DNA of 64,000 bases from Cavia porcellus (taxonomy: Eukaryota > Chordata > Mammalia > Rodentia > Caviidae), in contig NW_026947486.1 of NCBI RefSeq assembly GCF_034190915.1, positions 26,819,344-26,883,343 on the forward strand. The letters are read 5' to 3'. The notes below the pieces were generated by a model that was not told where the DNA came from, did not search any database, and worked only from the letters and a program-made list of their open reading frames with translations. Every line of letters starts with the position of its first letter. Position 1 is the stretch's first letter. Position numbers and translations under genes: made by a program. Shown here in pieces: positions 58,706-64,000 of the stretch.

Positions 58706-58810
58706 AAAGGGGCTGGGCTGTGTTGTGCTGTCTACAGCTCTTGTCCAGGAGGCTGATTTTGAAAGGAAGTGAGAGAAGACAGACACATCCTGGACTTGCA
58801 AGAGAACAAG
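58706..58810 (+). other. Possible alternative 5' exon of MAGED2
   Basis: A strong splice donor, GAACAAG/GTGAGGG, lies at 58,810/58,811 downstream of a GC-rich block. MAGED2 is known to use alternative non-coding first exons in other mammals. This is inference from the donor alone. Confidence 0.25.
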
Positions 58811-59279
58811 GTGAGGGTGTTGAGATTAGGGTTTATGGTTTTCTGGTGGCCAGACAGTAGTTGTAACCTGTAACCCACAGCCAAGCAGGCAGGCAATTCG
58901 TATGGCACTGCTGCAGCTGGAGCAGAGGTGACTCGGTGTGGGGTGTAGGCAATAAAGACTACTGGGAGTAGAGGCTGTACTGTATATGGACTGGAGAGCA
59001 TAGACTAGCCGAGGAGTTTAGAAAAACAGGGACCCCAGCGTTGGTTGAGGAACTGGGAATACGTGGGGGAGAGGGAAATACTGAAGGGAGTGTGAAGATC
59101 CAGCGAAGAGACTAGTGGATAGAGAAAGAGGTTAAGGAAGACTGTAGGGTGCGTATGCATAGATAACACAGGGGAGTGTAAAGAATGGGAACTGAGAATT
59201 CTGTGAGGTAAATAGGAAAAGCGATCTGGGGATAGAGAGTAAGGAAAGGCAAAGGGAACTGGGAGGGGAAAATAAGGAA

Positions 59280-59442
59280 CTAGGAGCTGGGAGCGGGGGA
59301 GGGGCAGACAGGCTGGGATTAAGTGAGGCCCCTAGGGAGGCGGAAAGAGGCGGGACCACTTCCGGCCTGAAGGGGGAAGGGCAGTCTCGGAGTTTCTGAA
59401 GGGTTTGGAGAGTGATCTGCTCAAGAACTATAGGATCACAAG
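59280..59442 (+). other. Possible alternative 5' exon of MAGED2
   Basis: GC-rich DNA with an ETS-type CACTTCCGG (59,355) ends at a good donor, ATCACAAG/GTGAGC (59,442/59,443). A TATA-less promoter with a first exon is plausible. Not proven. Confidence 0.3.
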
Positions 59443-59876
59443 GTGAGCTGCGGAGTTCAGCTTTGGCTGAGAGCCTGCTAGGTGTGGGCCCCATCCTTTG
59501 GGATTTAGAGAAAATCTGCCACTAGGACCGGATTGTACCGGATCTATCTGGCTGGGAAGGGAGGGAACCGGCCCCGGTTTGGCTGGGCCTAAAATGGAAT
59601 CACTAGTTCAATGCTGATTTGAGCTGGTGAGGGTGTAATTGGGAAGGGGCGGAACTAAAATGCATTTCCCCCACTTTGAAGGAGGGCTTGTTAGGAAAAA
59701 GGGCAGAACCAAGAGACACTGCGGACTTGTTTGAGTGAGAGTAGGGTTGGGGCTGGAACCACTAGACTTGGCGACAATTTGGGAGGGAGACTTGTGGAAA
59801 GAGCGGGACCGAGAACGCTGCGGACCAGTAGAGGATCGTGTTTTGGGACGCGTTGCTGGACTGAGACTGTCACCAT

Positions 59877-60095
59877 TGCGCATGTGTAACACGTATCACT
59901 AGAAAGGGGCGTGTTGAGAAGGGCCAGCAGCCAAACAGGCCAGCTGCTGAATGCGCATGTGCATGGTGGACTTCAAAGAAAGCACTTGTGTTGGAAAGCT
60001 AACAAGGCGGAGACGCGGTTTGTAGCAGACGCACATGCGCACTATCGACCTGCGGCGGCTGGGGGGGGTCACTGGGAAAAGGGGCGGGGTCCTCT
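59877..60095 (+). promoter_or_regulatory. MAGED2 promoter: three NRF-1-like sites and a GC box
   Basis: TGCGCATGTG at 59,877, TGCGCATGTGCA at 59,952 and GCACATGCGCA at 60,031 match the NRF-1 palindrome (YGCGCAYGCGCR) with one or two changes, spaced about 75-80 bp. GGGGCGGGGT at 60,081 is an Sp1-type GC box. No TATA box is seen. The cluster lies directly upstream of the probable first exon. Confidence 0.5.
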
Positions 60096-60099
60096 GAGC

Positions 60100-60234
60100 T
60101 GCCGCGCTGGCACATCTTCCTGGGGAAAGGGAGGGTGCGGCTGCAGAGAATTGAGACCTAGACACTGGATTTCTTTATCCTAGAACAAAGTCGTTGGGGT
60201 GGCAGAGGAGTTGGAGATTGAGGCCCTAGGGAAG
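60100..60234 (+). other. Probable non-coding 5' exon of MAGED2
   Basis: Ends at a clean donor GGGAAG/GTGAGG (60,234/60,235), 79 bp before the acceptor of the ATG exon. The start is not definable: either transcription begins near 60,100 or the exon begins after TTTATCCTAG (60,183). No ATG in frame with the protein. Confidence 0.45.
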
Positions 60235-60342
60235 GTGAGGATCAACTTAAGGCAAAACCGAGGAGAGGACATTAGTTAGACTCTGTACTTGACTCAGGCC
60301 CTGTCTCCCTCAGGCTCAGTTCTTGCCAGGCCAACCCGAGAC

Positions 60343-64000
<3,658 letters not shown>

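Noticed and set aside
58552..58860. 102-codon frame upstream of MAGED2
   Set aside because: Gly/Arg/Trp-rich translation of the G-rich minisatellite; no family resemblance.

Overview
This is a mammalian, almost certainly rodent, genomic window. The evidence is short tRNA-Ala-derived ID-type SINEs, monomeric B1 (7SL-derived) SINEs, ancient MIR/L2 copies, and a spliced vertebrate gene at the right end. The ID copies carry a GGTACCGATAAAAA-type tail rather than the usual murine form, so a non-murine rodent is likely; the species cannot be named from sequence alone. The right-hand gene is MAGED2, which is X-linked in placental mammals, so the window is probably from the X chromosome, just upstream of and into MAGED2.

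Layout. 1-7,380: old intergenic DNA with decayed MIR, L2 and ancient L1 pieces, ID SINEs, and TG and CA microsatellites. About 7,835-46,857: a matryoshka of LINE-1-related insertions. An old plus-strand L1 (C) survives in three pieces (7,835-11,096, 29,061-30,106, 44,852-46,857). Its ORF2 was hit twice. Insert 1 (11,097-29,060, duplication AAAGAAAAACTAAAA) holds L1 B, which was itself split by young L1 A (12,111-18,817), plus two further L1 fragments, D and D2. Insert 2 (30,107-44,851) is a half-L1-like element G (ORF1 but no ORF2). G was split by a 3' L1 piece H and by a second, antisense half-L1-like element F (33,207-43,505). F was split in turn by young antisense L1 E (33,808-40,989). Target-site duplications are readable for A, E, F, G and insert 1. 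46,858-48,960: unique DNA, an L2, a CT microsatellite and a B1. 48,985-54,062: an ORF2-to-3'UTR L1 piece (J) followed by a 5'UTR-ORF1 piece (K). 54,063-58,500: old repeats, B1/ID/MIR, a TA palindrome. 58,550-60,240: GC-rich promoter zone. 60,314-64,000: MAGED2 exons 2-9; exon 9 and the rest of the gene run off the window.

How the parts relate. The only cellular gene supported is MAGED2; everything else with coding potential is retrotransposon ORF1/ORF2, mostly broken. The two young L1s, A and E, are very similar over nearly their whole length and have 261-bp promoter monomers. Both carry the same FADD-to-FADG change in the reverse transcriptase active site although they are independent insertions. 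E also carries a patch matching the neighbouring L1 piece D2 rather than A. The two ORF2-less elements share a long 3'UTR of degenerate ~130-150 bp repeats with the younger L1s but not with the older ones, suggesting a module passed between full L1s and half-L1s. These are the strongest leads for undescribed biology here.
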